In this document: positions 11,780-25,189 of the stretch, in pieces
How the letters are laid out: each line of letters opens with the position of its first letter
Numbering within the stretch: position 1 is the first letter of the stretch
Assembly: GCA_018902385.1 (NCBI GenBank)
Contig: JABSSW010000035.1
Coordinates: 62,001 to 126,000 of the forward strand
Length of the DNA stretch: 64,000 nt
DNA from: Physcia stellaris
Taxonomy: Eukaryota > Ascomycota > Lecanoromycetes > Caliciales > Physciaceae
Direction: 5' to 3'
Translations under genes and position numbers: made by a program
Notes under the pieces: model-generated
Databases searched by the model: none
The model's input: the letters and a program-made list of their open reading frames with translations, nothing else
What the model was told of the DNA's origin: nothing

Positions 11780-12901
11780 ATGTCGAAATTGTCGTACGGT
11801 CTCAATTTGACGAAAAAGGGTCCCTCAATAGCTTCTCGTCCACCGCCTGCAAAACGGAAAACTATCTTCGACGATGATTCAGGTCCAGAAGACCGGCCTG
11901 ACGAGGAAGAAACTGAGGAGTCAATTCAAATGATAGGAGGCATTCAGCTTCCTCATGACCGGGATACTAGGAATTCGAAAACATCTAAACAGACAAAGAA
12001 GTTGGGAGCCCCTCCATCGAAACCACCCAGGATATCTCAGTACGGAGACCTCTCGACCAACCACTCGACTACCAAACACTCCAAAGGTGCTCAGGAGATT
12101 GACCCTTCAATCTACGAGTATGATGCTATTTATGACTCATTCCACGCCAAACCTACTTCGAAACTCTCTTCTAACAATGCCGAGGAAGAAGCGAAGCCTA
12201 AGCATATGTCTTCACTGCTTGCAGCAGCTGAAGTTCGAAAGCGCGATCAGATACGCGCCAAAGAAAAGATGTTAGCTAAAGAGCGCGAGGCTGAAGGTGA
12301 TGAATTTGCCGATAAGGAAAAGTTCGTCACTGCAGCATACAAGCGACAGCAGGAGGAAATGCGTAAAGCCGAGCTGGAAGAGGCCGAAAGAGAAAAGCAA
12401 GCCGAGAAAAGGCGACGAAGGGAGGGAGGTGGTCTGAAAAGCCTATACAAAAGTATGCTCGAGCAGGACGAAGAGCGGCATCAGCAGACTATGAAGCAGA
12501 TTGAGGAAATGAAGAAATCTGGCAGGGTGAAGACGTCCGAGCCTGAAGATCCTGGCTTGAAGGTGGAGAAGAGTGAGACGGAGCTGGCGAAAGAGAAAGG
12601 AGCGATCATTAATGAGGAGGGCGAGGTTGTCGATAGACGGGAGCTTCTAAATGCTGGCCTTAACGCGGCTTCAGCGCCCAAACCAAAAGCTACAACACGA
12701 TCGCCGAATGCACCTAAGGTGCCTTTATCGCGGCCCACGGGTGGAAACAGCGGCTCGACCAGAGAAAGAGACACACGCGCATTCGAGGATCAGCTTCTGG
12801 GTAAGAGATCTTTTGATTCAGACGAAAGTGAGGGGGAAGCCGCAAGAGCTTCAAAAAGCAGAAAAATGGAGGACGAAATCCTCGCAATGATCGGCAGATG
12901 A
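11780..12901 (+). CDS. NSRP1-like nuclear speckle splicing regulator (DUF2040 family)
   Basis: Single exon, 373 residues. The start MSKLSYGLNLTKKG is the conserved opening of the NSRP1/CCDC55 family, followed by KRKTIFDDD. The DUF2040 core spans about residues 110-235: YEYDAIYDSFH, then KPKHMSSLLAAAEVRKRDQ and a long Lys/Glu-rich helix ending YKSMLEQDEERH. The tail is disordered and ends with basic KSRKMEDEILAMIGR. Animal NSRP1 binds pre-mRNA and affects alternative splicing; the fungal role is inferred. It reads away from the NFKBIL1-like gene. Confidence 0.78.
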   Translation: MSKLSYGLNLTKKGPSIASRPPPAKRKTIFDDDSGPEDRPDEEETEESIQMIGGIQLPHDRDTRNSKTSKQTKKLGAPPSKPPRISQYGDLSTNHSTTKHSKGAQEIDPSIYEYDAIYDSFHAKPTSKLSSNNAEEEAKPKHMSSLLAAAEVRKRDQIRAKEKMLAKEREAEGDEFADKEKFVTAAYKRQQEEMRKAELEEAEREKQAEKRRRREGGGLKSLYKSMLEQDEERHQQTMKQIEEMKKSGRVKTSEPEDPGLKVEKSETELAKEKGAIINEEGEVVDRRELLNAGLNAASAPKPKATTRSPNAPKVPLSRPTGGNSGSTRERDTRAFEDQLLGKRSFDSDESEGEAARASKSRKMEDEILAMIGR

Positions 12902-14308
12902 TGCATGTCTTGAGCCCCCGCGCAAGCTCAATGCTATATTATGTCCACATCTCGATCCATCTTCGTCGGTAAGGATAGGTATGGTGTTTTCTTTTCGATG
13001 CGATGACTTAGATACCCTGGTTTCGACCTTGTTAGAAAGGCTTCCTTGCGCAGATATGCAATATGCAATTAAAGCACGAGCTCCGATCTCACCCTATATT
13101 CAACTTACCACTCCATTTGAGGTTTTCTCTTCAGACACAAAGACTATTCCCGCAGGGCAACCTGGTTTCATTTATTGATGGCTTGCGCCGTGGGCTGAAT
13201 ACAGGGATGGCGCTGTGTCTTCATACACAATAGCACAACCGTATCATATTCAAGCCCAATAGTAAATCGTAAATTGCCACAGCGCGTTTACCAAGCCTGA
13301 TCAATTGGCCCAACGACTTTGATACGTGGTTTGAGGGTTACTAAGAAAGGCAACAGCCATAGATTTATACTACTGTGTCGATCCATGAGAGGTGAACCAT
13401 GTATCGACACATTTAGCTGTGCTACATCATCAAGAATGATTTGTTGGTACCGATTTGAAGATGCTCGTCGAAGAAGACCTGTCTTAGATGGTCGAGCATC
13501 AACAGGTGAGATACTTGGGCATTGTGCCTCTCATTCCACTCGTTCTATCTAAGAACTAATCATTTTCATCATTGACCAAAGGTCCTTGGCTATCGCAGTC
13601 TCGTATGGCGTGATCATGCGCTGGTGTCCTCAATATAGGTCATACTTTAAGAGCAACCAACATTCTTCTGGATTACGAACTCACTCCTCCCTCAAATCAA
13701 TAGATTGGACCAGATTCGTTGTCATCATTAAGCACAATTTTCATTTCCAGCTATCAGTCCGTGCTGACTCGGTGTCTCCACATAATCAGAGGTGGCATGT
13801 CATAGGACGCGCTCGGAACGATTCGAATTCTATCTGCCTGAATGGCACACGACGAGCCGACTTGAATTAGGTCAGACCTATCACAATATGATGTTCTGGT
13901 TTTCGGCATAAGCAAGGCCTTACGAGCATGGAAGGTTTCCGAAGACTTAGGAAAAGTGAGCAGCTCTTAGGCGCCAGTGTCTGGGTGATCTGATACGCAG
14001 AATCAACTGATACCTTCCATACATGGACCCACTGTCGACATCATCTTTGTAATCAAGTAATACATCGGTGCCCGTCGGTCAAATCAATTAGGCCGAAAGC
14101 TGTTTAGATTAGGGTTGTTGTGGCGCTAAGGTACTTTAGCGAGCTCGGATGATGGCTGTTTCCGAGCCGTAACTTGATCTCAATTGAGTAAGTATATAAG
14201 ACATCGGTGGCAAGCTGCTTGATTCCATTTCCCGGCAAATTGAACTAGACAATTATACCTAATTACCAAATCAGTGGCAAGAAAATTCCATCATTTTCTA
14301 GTCCAAAC
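12902..14308. other. 1.4-kb intergenic region without recognisable gene
   Basis: Small frames at 12981-13178, 13319-13552 and 13586-13870 on the plus strand show no domain, no splice-joined continuation and no signal peptide. The last 80 bp are the leader of the MAPEG gene. I see nothing else. Confidence 0.5.
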
Positions 14309-14893
14309 ATGGCTCTAACTCTAGATATTCCCACCGAATATGGGTGAGTTCTATGGAAAGGTCGTGGGATCCAGTAAATTAGCTACTGACGCAGCAGCAA
14401 TAGCTATGTTATCTTAACAGCCACCGCTACTGCATTCCTCGGCCTATGGCATGGCGCATACGTTGGCACCTACCGTAAATCAGCTCAGGTACCCTGTATG
14501 TTTTCCATTTTCTAAGTTCTAGCCCTAGAAACAACTATCAATTAGCAATCTAACCATTCCTTACCAGATCCTAACGCCTACGCCACCCAAGCGGAGGCGA
14601 AGGAGAACCCAGCCAAATATGCCTTCAACTGTGCTCAGCGGGCACATGCAAATTTCCTCGAGCACAGGACTCAAATGCTCATCCCGATGCTCATCGCAGG
14701 TCTACGCTATCCTGTTCTCAGCGCAGGTTTGGGCGCCGCCTGGTGTGTTGCAAGGGTGATGTACGCCTTTGGGTATGTCAAAGGCAAGAGGGAGCAGGGC
14801 AGGGGAAGGTCGGCTGGAACTTGGTTTTTGCTCGCTGAGGTTATCTTGCAGGGCACGGCTGCATGGACAGGCTGGCAGATGCTGGCTCGATGA
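14309..14893 (+). CDS. Microsomal glutathione S-transferase 3-like MAPEG protein
   Basis: Three exons, 14309-14343, 14404-14495 and 14568-14893, give 150 residues, the normal family length. Joined exons begin MALTLDIPTEYGYVILTATA and contain the family marks VPYPNAYA (about residue 43), FNCAQRAHANFLEH (the Arg/Asn/Glu cluster that forms the glutathione site) and four hydrophobic helices. MAPEG enzymes sit in the ER or outer mitochondrial membrane as trimers and conjugate or peroxidise lipophilic substrates with glutathione. Most of this protein lies in exon 3; the first 42 residues are spread over two short exons that are easily missed. Confidence 0.88.
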
Positions 14894-15577
14894 TTCGGTG
14901 CTTATGACTGATTTGGAGAAGTGACATTGTATGAGTTAGGAGATTCCATTGATGCGGTCGAGGCCACAACTCATTCGCATCGTTCTCGTTTCTACTGTTT
15001 GTCTTGAGAACCATGTACCACTTAGGTAATTCGACATGGACACATTGAGTTGACGATGTGCTAAGGAAAAGGACCTATTACCTAATATTCCTCGCTGTTC
15101 TATGAACAGCTTGGGCTTACCACGCTTACAATGCAATTCAATGATGTTCTGGGTGATATTGTGAAGACTGGTCGAGAGAATGGCTACCTGACTCCTGAAT
15201 CCTGTCGCTGTAATGACAGAAACACCTTGAGGTCCTGGTACCGAAAATAAGATCGTGAAGTGGAGTGTTGAGGAGTCAGGAGTCATCTCGCTGTGGCTCT
15301 AATTCGCAAGCTGATGATAACGATGCCCGTTGTTGCTGATATGATACTAATGTGTTGAGATCTGCTTCCCCGCTAACCCCACGCTAATATTACCTGCGTC
15401 TTGGGCGTCTACGGCGGCTGTCTTAACGTGGGGCATCAAATATTTCAGTGTGGTTTTCTCGACTCTAATCTACATAAGGACGCATCTTTGAGACCGAAGT
15501 CGGGCCTAAGACCATGAATCTTAGGCACTTAGCACGCTTGCCCGCGAATACAAGAGTGTAGGCTCTTTCGCCATTTT
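14894..15577. other. Intergenic region before SRP72
   Basis: 684 bp between two plus-strand genes. A minus-strand frame at 14936-15286 (116 codons) has no recognisable motif and is probably chance. Nothing else is seen. Confidence 0.45.
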
Positions 15578-17679
15578 ATGGCTTCCGCGACTTTAGATCT
15601 GAGGGCATTGCTCAAAAGGTCCACTATTGAAGATCATGAGGCGGTCCTCAAAGCATGCAATGCAACTCTAAAGCAAGTGAAAAGTGACCTTGAGGCTCAG
15701 CATGTCAAAGTTGTTGCACTTCTGAAATTAGAGCGCTATGACGACGCAATAAGGGCATTGGACGCTGGAGGAGAGCGTCTCAAGTATAAAGCCGGCTTCG
15801 AACAGTCTTACGCACTGTACAAGGTTGGAGCACTCGAAGAGGCGATAAGCTTAGCAAAAAGCATTAAAGATGATCGTGGGGCAAGGCATGTTGAGGCGCA
15901 GGCAGTGTGTTCAGACGTTTCCAGTCGTATTCTACTTGTGTGCTGACTTCAAAGGTCAGTTGTATCGGATAGAGAACTTCTCCAATGCTGCAGATGTCTA
16001 CGAAAAGTTAGCTGAAACTCATGTTGCTCATCATGATGAGGAAAACGACATTCGCATCAACGGTGGTGCTACAGATGCGCAACTTGAATGGAAGAAGCAA
16101 GGGGAACTCGCTCGTAAAAAGAAACCAAGCCGGGAAGACTTGGAGGTTTTTGAAACAGCCTACAATGCAGCGTGCGGTGCAATCGCTCGTGAAGAGCTAG
16201 TCCAGAGCGAAATATTGCTCAAAAGAGCCAAGGGTATCTTGCAAAGTCGATGATGGCGATGGTATATGTAAGCAAACTGACGCACTATCGTAGACCTCTG
16301 TAACGCACTTGATGAACTTTCGGATCAACGGAAATTGGAGGAGTTGTTCCCAATCAGCGTGCAGCAAGCGTACGTTCTCAGCAGGCTAGGAAAGCATGAA
16401 GAAGCTGAGCGGCTAGTCTCCGAAATTGCGTTGTCAGAGTAAGTCAGGGCTTTTAGGTGAGCTATAAGTATCACTGACGTGTAGTAGTATCACCGAAGTG
16501 TCTACAAGACAAGTTGGACAGAACAACAGACTCGCTTCAGCTACCAGTACGCCAAATCCGTTTCTGGCCCAGCGACTCTTTCAGGAGGTCACTGCTCTTC
16601 CAAGAACGGATCAGCTCTACACGAACCAAGCAGAACTCATGCACGAGAACCAACTAGCCCTGGATCTTCTGGTTGGCAAATTTTCTGCAGTCCTAAACTC
16701 GACGCTCAAAGAATTATCGACTCAGCCTTGTAGTACTGTAGCCCATACCAATAAACTCTCAGTACTCCATGCAGCAGCACACGCCCAGAATGAGCTCGGG
16801 AAGATGGGTCTGAAGAAGATAATCCCATTGATGGAAAAACGACCGACCGACGTTGGCCTAGCTCTGACAATTGTTCAGCTATATATTCTGACAAATAACC
16901 ATGGCTCGGCTTTGGCTGTAGTCGAGTCTCTTCTGAAAAGATTGTCCTCTTCGTCCGACCCTCGGCACCAAGATGTCCAGTTCGCTCCTGGCCTGATATC
17001 GATTTTGATATCACTTTACAAACATCAAAACCGCAAATCTCAAGTGGTATCTTCACTTGCGAAAGCAGCCTCTCATTGGCGTCATAAGCGAAAGCTGCCA
17101 ATGGCCCTTTTACAAGCTGCCGGACTGATGTTGCTAGACTCCTCAAGAGAGGAAGACCAAGGCCCAGCACGTGACATCTTCGTAATGCTCCACGATTCTG
17201 AACCGAATTCCCGTTTTGCCACTGCCGGTTATGTTGCTGCACATTCTGCAGCTTCTCCTGACAAAGTCGCTGCTGAGGCGGACTCTCTAACTAAAATTTC
17301 GCGTCTTATCGCGGACGTTGACGTTCTTAAGTTGGAAAGCGCCGGTGTGCCCCTCGGACCCTCTCTAGATGCTTTGACGGCGAAACGCAAGCGTGCACTA
17401 GATGAGAAACCTAAGCCGGCAAAGAAGAGGGTCAGAAAATCGAGGTTACCAAAGGATTACGACGCTAGCAAGGCACCTGATCCAGAACGATGGTTGCCAC
17501 TGCGAGATCGCTCGTCATATAAGCCCAAAGGTAAGAGAGGTAAGAAGAAGGTCGAAGCGCTCACACAGGGTGGCGTAGGTGATGGGTCAAAAGAAGGTAC
17601 GAAAGGGGGCGGAGAGGGTGTAATACAAGCCAAAAGCGGCGGTGGGGGAGCAGGGAAGAAAAAGAAAGGCAAGAAGTAG
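15578..17679 (+). CDS. srp72: Signal recognition particle subunit SRP72
   Basis: Four exons: 15578-15904, 15960-16233, 16294-16438 and 16485/16488-17679, giving 645 or 646 residues. TPR-like helices fill most of the protein, for example HVEAQ-ALYRIENFSNAADVYEKL across the first splice and a second set around NELGKMGLKKIIPLMEKRP. The C-terminal RNA-binding segment is basic and carries the SRP72 signature RLPKDYDASKAPDPERWLPL, followed by a Lys/Gly-rich tail. SRP72 binds 7S RNA with SRP68 and is needed for co-translational targeting to the ER. The third intron ends in a tandem acceptor TAGTAG at 16482-16487, both in frame. The first intron could also be read with a GC donor three bases upstream, but the GTGTGT donor fits the family better. 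Confidence 0.92.
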
Positions 17680-17871
17680 CCCACCCTCATGGCTAGAGTA
17701 GCGTAGCTGCTCAACTATGCGGTGTATCTTTTGGGAAACTCTTGAGGCTTTGGGCCAAGGTTGATTCCAGTGTGCTAGATCTAATGGTCGACTGCTAATT
17801 CAACCCCGATCCTACAGTGATATCTCCAAGGATACCCTTCTTATCGTCCAAGATCGTGACAAGAAGAGGCA

Positions 17872-18404
17872 TTAGATAAATCGGTCGTAGAAGTCCATTA
17901 GTCCCATGAAGGATCGTGACAGCACAGACCAAGGAAGTTGTAAAAGTTGGTTCATTTTAACCCAAGTAAACCCATGATGCCAGGTCTTGTTGGGCAATGG
18001 AATTAGCCCGTCACCTCTGTTTTCGACCACACTTCTCACGATCTCTGCTTGGGCTCCCAGCAGGATTTTTAACAGGGTCGCACGGTAGGCAAGGGCATCA
18101 CGCGCGGCAGGTGGCTTTCCGTAATTGCTGAATAGCAAGGTGATGCTCGTGTCTCTGAGGCGCATTTGGTAGGGATTTGTTGGGGGGTCATCGCTACAGG
18201 AATGGGAGATCAGTCTTGAATGTTCCTCGGGAAGTGAGGAAGAGAGTTTGCAAATGCGACTGACTTGACTCTTGTCGACAAAGATTTGACTGATTGATCA
18301 TATTGAGACAAGGATGATACTGGGAGGGAGACAGCGGCAACGAGAGCAAAGACTGTGAATTGCGAAAACAGAAGAAAGAAGGTCGGTGACGGGAAGAGCT
18401 TCAT
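17872..18404 (-). CDS. Small secreted protein of unknown function
   Basis: Two exons, 18404-18321 and 18270-17872, joined by a 50-bp GTATCA..ACAAG intron, give about 160 residues. The first exon is almost entirely a signal peptide, MKLFPSPTFFLLFSQFTVFA and onward. The mature part has no Cys-rich pattern; it contains TSITLLFSNYGKPPAARDAL, IPLPNKTWHHGFTWVKM and a closing LPWSVLSRSFMGLMDFYDRF. This arrangement, ending in an aromatic 'W..L...GL..F' helix, resembles a widespread ascomycete family of short secreted proteins with no assigned function. The intron boundaries are my best fit and the weakest part of the model. It converges on SRP72, 190 bp away. Confidence 0.6.
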
Positions 18405-19300
18405 GGTCGTGGAAGTGTTATGGAGAGCTCGTGTCCCAGATTTGCATCGACTTAAGGTACAGGCCAGACCAGTTCATTTAAAGATCTCGGGGAAATGGGA
18501 ACAAAAAATGCGATATGCGGCAACCATAAATACCTTACCTTGGACACGGTTAGGAGACTCAAACGAGTCGATTATGCGATCGGCTATTGGGCGGAGCAGC
18601 AAGTAGATGACTTTGTACAGAAACAATCCCAGTTTGACATAATATCATAAAGGTCCTTAGAGGGTCCCCAGTGAGGAGCTAATAGCCAGCTTTGTTCTGC
18701 TTTTCACGCAGTCGTGCAATCGGGCTATAGACTTGTGCGGCGGCGGGACATTACCTTCACTTTTTTTTTTCCATTTTAGATCAAGGAATGTACCGAAATG
18801 CTGTGATAGCAAGGGTTTCACCCTCGATCAACTGTCTTTTAAGCTCCGAGAGCCGGCCTGAAAGCCCACCATGCGTAAGATTATATTAGGATCCCGACTC
18901 AGCTCCCTGACACAAATCACGGCTGAGTATCGACTTAGGGTGAGATAACAGAAAATCAATGAATTGAACATCAATGTGGGAGAATGGCCCAGGCAAGAAT
19001 ACAAGCTAGGTAAATAACACCTAAGTACGTACTCCCGTCCACGATTGATTGACCAATAAGGCTAGACGATCTCGACACGCCTCTGCAGATTCGCCGCCAG
19101 TTCCAGACTCTCCCCCCTGCAGCGTTTCACCTAGCTACTACTACTACTTTGCCATTCTTCACTCATCTCTCTGTTAACGGGCAGCGCGCCTCCCTGGGCG
19201 TCTCCTCGTAGACATAGGTAATCCACCAGCACCATGTCTCGCTGGATAGGCAGCCACCGCGAACCATTCCTCCGTCCTACTACCTGACCTCGAGTTCTCA
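18405..19300. other. Divergent intergenic region
   Basis: 896 bp between outward-facing start codons of the secreted protein and kinase genes. It contains a run of ten T at about 18761-18770 and, near the kinase, a C/T-rich leader. No gene is seen. Confidence 0.45.
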
Positions 19301-21408
<2,108 letters not shown>

Positions 21409-21898
21409 CATGGGCTGTTCCGGGTTCTGGGAGTCGCATCTTTACGATGTTACGCATGGCCATGTATAATCCTTTCTAAATTCATTTCACTGCATTGGTT
21501 CGTAGTTCACAGTTTTGAGTCCGGTTTCGGAGTTGCGTAGTGGCTGGTTAGTAGAAGTCAAGTATAACGGAACGGTATGAGAAAGAGAAGATTTTATAAA
21601 GAGAATTTTCAGAATAATTCCTATTTCAATGAACGAAAAACATTTCCCATTTGTTGATCTGTCCTGTTCGTCTTTAAGCGGGTGCCCGGAGTTTGGTGGT
21701 TAAAAACCCGCGGTACCCGTCGTGTTTGAGATTTCCTGTGATTCTCCACCGAAGTAATAGGACCTCCATTGAATTTATTCGCCAACATGGGGCCGGGGCT
21801 TTGACTAAAGGAACAATTTCGATATGTTAGCTCGGTTGGTTCGAGCTCCAGGGAGCAGAGCCATCGCGGAACCCTTCTGGGGACGGTGAGAACACAAA
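21409..21898. other. Promoter region of the dihydroxy-acid dehydratase gene
   Basis: 490 bp between two plus-strand genes. I find no perfect Gcn4/CPC1 site (TGACTCA). No reading frame of note is present. Confidence 0.35.
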
Positions 21899-23683
21899 AT
21901 GTCACCGAAGGGCTCTTGCTGCCACAAAGCTAACACAGTATCCAGAGCGCTGTTCTCGACGGCGATTCCCAAGTACGCGGAGACCTCTTCCACACCGCAG
22001 CTCAACAAAGTCAGCCAGCATGTCACACAACCCAAGTCGCAAGGAGCTTCACAAGCCATGCTCTATGCTACAGGGCTGGAACCATCGGACATGTCGAAAG
22101 CGCAAGTGGGCATATCGTCAGTCTGGTATTCCGGAAATCCATGCAACATGCACCTTCTGGAGCTCAACCACAAGGTCAAGGAAGGCGTGGAGAAATCGGG
22201 TCTCATTGGCTATCAATTCAATACTGTCGGAGTCAGCGACGCTATCTCGATGGGTACCAAAGGAATGAGGTATTCCCTACAGTCGCGTGACCTGATTGCA
22301 GACTCAATTGAGACAGTTATGGGTGGTCAATGGTACGATGCCAATATATCGATACCAGGCTGCGACAAGAATATGCCTGGCGTAATAATGGCCATGGGCC
22401 GTGTCAATCGCCCTGCGCTGATGGTCTATGGTGGCACCATTAAGCCTGGTTGCGCTGCGACCCAAAATAACGCAGACATTGACATTGTCTCAGCATTCCA
22501 GTCATATGGACAATTCATCTCGGGCGAGATCAACGAGACGCAGCGATTTGACATTATACGGAATGCATGTCCTGGTGGTGGAGCATGCGGTGGTATGTAC
22601 ACTGCTAATACCATGGCAACAGCTATCGAAGTAATGGGCATGACCCTGCCTGGTTCATCATCTAATCCTGCTGAGTCAAGAGCAAAGCAGCTTGAGTGTC
22701 TTGCTGCTGGCGGTGCCATTAAAAAACTACTGGTCGAGGATATTCGACCGTCTGATATCCTCACGAGAGAGGCGTTTGAGAATGCCATGATAGTTGTAAA
22801 TATTACTGGAGGCTCTACGAATGCCGTGCTTCATCTTATTGCTATCGCACATTCTGTGGGTATCAATCTTACGATTGATGACTTTCAATCTGTGAGCGAT
22901 CGCACACCCTTCTTAGCTGATCTGAAACCCTCCGGGAAATATGTAATGGCCGATCTCCATAACATTGGAGGCACACCTGCTTTGCTCAAAATGCTTCTCA
23001 AGGAGAACATTATCTCCGGCAACGGAATGACCGTGACAGGCCAGACACTTGCCAGAAATCTTGAGTCAGCGCCAGACTTTCCTTCGGATCAGACTATCAT
23101 CCGTCCACTGAATAACCCGATAAAAGAGACTGGACACATCCAGATCTTGCGGGGTAGTCTTGCGCCAGGTGGTTGTGTTGGCAAAATCACGGGTAAGGAA
23201 GGCACTCGGTTCGTAGGCAAAGCGAAAGTCTACGATTCGGAAGATGACATGGTCCTCGCACTGGAACAAGGCGCGCTTAAGAAGGGCGAAAAGACAGTTG
23301 TGGTAATCCGCTACGAAGGCCCGCGGGGTGGTCCGGGCATGCCGGAGATGCTGAAGCCTAGCAGCGCTATTATGGGCGCAGGATTGGGCAAAGATGTAGC
23401 ATTGATCACGGATGGACGATTCAGTGGTGGAAGCCACGGCTTCTTGATTGGTCACATTGTACCGGAGGCTCAGCAAGGCGGCCCTATTGCATTACTGAGA
23501 GATGGCGATGAAATCGTTATCGATGCCGAGTCCAAGAAACTGGATGTTGTACTCCCCATTGATGAAATGGAGCGGCGGAGACAACAATGGACTGCGCCAA
23601 AGGAAAAGTACGAGAAGGGAACACTGAAGAAATACGGCCGACTCGTCACCGATGCTAGTCACGGATGTATCACGGACGCTTGA
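21899..23683 (+). CDS. ILV3: Dihydroxy-acid dehydratase, mitochondrial
   Basis: Single exon, 594 residues. The enzyme removes water from 2,3-dihydroxy-isovalerate and 2,3-dihydroxy-3-methylvalerate, the third step of valine and isoleucine synthesis. The first 25-35 residues are basic and Ser/Thr-rich, with RALFSTA typical of a mitochondrial presequence. The three iron-sulphur ligands are visible: Cys in SGNPCNMH (about residue 82), in PGCDKNMPG (about 155) and in [16 protein letters not shown] (about 223). The catalytic-site motif [12 protein letters not shown] and the closing [12 protein letters not shown] are intact. Length and motifs match the family closely, so the gene should be functional. 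Confidence 0.96.
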   Translation: MSPKGSCCHKANTVSRALFSTAIPKYAETSSTPQLNKVSQHVTQPKSQGASQAMLYATGLEPSDMSKAQVGISSVWYSGNPCNMHLLELNHKVKEGVEKSGLIGYQFNTVGVSDAISMGTKGMRYSLQSRDLIADSIETVMGGQWYDANISIPGCDKNMPGVIMAMGRVNRPALMVYGGTIKPGCAATQNNADIDIVSAFQSYGQFISGEINETQRFDIIRNACPGGGACGGMYTANTMATAIEVMGMTLPGSSSNPAESRAKQLECLAAGGAIKKLLVEDIRPSDILTREAFENAMIVVNITGGSTNAVLHLIAIAHSVGINLTIDDFQSVSDRTPFLADLKPSGKYVMADLHNIGGTPALLKMLLKENIISGNGMTVTGQTLARNLESAPDFPSDQTIIRPLNNPIKETGHIQILRGSLAPGGCVGKITGKEGTRFVGKAKVYDSEDDMVLALEQGALKKGEKTVVVIRYEGPRGGPGMPEMLKPSSAIMGAGLGKDVALITDGRFSGGSHGFLIGHIVPEAQQGGPIALLRDGDEIVIDAESKKLDVVLPIDEMERRRQQWTAPKEKYEKGTLKKYGRLVTDASHGCITDA

Positions 23684-25189
23684 AATGAGATGGACGACAC
23701 AGGTAATTAAGAATCAGGTTTTGTAGCTATTGCGAGCCTTTTTAGGGATTCTTAAATAGCTGTAGCCTTGTCAGAAGCTCAGCAGCAACGCGACTCTAAG
23801 AACCCACGGCTTGAGTGGAGTTGTATACTACCTACCTATAATTCGGTAATTAGTAAGTCAATCCATCCAATGATCCATGAGGGATATGGTAGACCTATTG
23901 ATCAAATTAGTCTATAGATCATAATCTGTGCAGAACTAAATCACGAAGAACAATCACCATCGTGGTAGCCTACTCAAAAGATCTCTCGATCTAAGCTGAT
24001 ATATGAGTCTCCTCTGGGAGGTGGTCTTTTTTTCCGTCGAGATTTTGATTTAGCCAGTGGTGCAACCCTTTTCGAGGATAACGATTCTCTAATTCTTTCT
24101 GTTTCTGCGTTTCATGCGTAGGAATGATGTCGAAATTTAGATTCAATAGGGTGATGCTTCAGACTGTACTAGAGGCAAGCCTATCATCTTTGGGCCTTGA
24201 CATCCAAGAGCTTTCGGCACGGTATTAAAAGCATCATATAGCGCTAAATCGAATTGAACAATTGACCAGACCCGGAGAGCATCCTTAGATTTTAGGGTCC
24301 AAGTGATCTATCAGTTATATGTCAAATACTTGAGACGTATGTATTTTGAGCAGTGGCTTTATGTAGATCTCATTCGCCAAAGCTAAATAAAGGAGTAAAC
24401 GCTAGGCGCTCGACGTCGCTTCGCGTCTAGGCGCTTACCCTGTCCGGCTTTGCGAGGTTTCATAGGGAGATCACAGTACTCCGTTTTGTTCCTTCGCCCT
24501 TGGGACCACGTTCAAGTCGTGATCGAGGTCACAACCAACGCCACTCTAAATATTCTGCGCATACAATGCTTGAAATTAATACTTCGTAAGACTGTGGAAG
24601 CTTGAGCTGTTCGAGAAGAGTTGGAAGGGGAGAAGTACGTCAAAAAGGTATTCGATACCCTTGCAAAAGTACGTGTACCTCTAGTCGATTGTGTCAGTCG
24701 TCATCTTCGGTGCTTCCCCGTCATTTTAATCGAAGTCCCCTCAAGTCGAAAATCATCCGAATAGCATTAGCTCTCCTTGACTAGTTCTCGGCACATCCAA
24801 TACAGTGAAGTTCAAGATCCGATTGAATTGGCGTGTAAACCATCAACATATGAAGCTGAGCTGAGATGAGATGGGAGCAAACAGGCTTGGCATCTTGATT
24901 CACCCCAACGACTACTCCAGGTTTCATTCACGGCCCAATCTCGGGCCCATTGTTCTTGCAGCACAAAAGCATCAATAAACGTCGTATTACCACCATGCCT
25001 CGCGGAGCTCCCACGTCCGTTTCAAAGGACAATAGGGCTCCGCTCATTCACAACTTCTCTTCGTCCCCAGGATTCTTCAATGATCTTGACAATTCGTTCA
25101 TGTCTCCATATCCCTTACAGTTCATCTCTATCTAATGCGCTCCGGAGCAAATATCTTTTTTAACTTTCAATTCTTTGACATCCAGCAAC
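23684..25189. other. 1.5-kb intergenic region with an imperfect hairpin
   Basis: No coding gene is seen. An imperfect inverted repeat lies at 24395-24438. A short frame at 24992-25135 (starting MPRGAPTSVSK) precedes the next gene and is most likely an upstream reading frame in its leader. Confidence 0.45.
24395..24438. repeat. Imperfect inverted repeat (hairpin)
   Basis: Arms beginning GTAAACGCTAGGCGC and ending GCGTCTAGGCGCTTAC pair with about three mismatches or bulges around a loop containing the palindrome CGACGTCG. The sequence CTAGGCGCT also appears twice in direct orientation. It could be the remnant of a small inverted-repeat element; no flanking target duplication is evident. Confidence 0.4.

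Noticed and set aside
16706-17242. 178-codon minus-strand frame
   Set aside because: It lies fully within the SRP72 coding exon on the other strand and has no motif of its own.
22426-23476. Minus-strand frames of 120 and 136 codons
   Set aside because: Antisense to ILV3, whose own frame is complete and strongly conserved.
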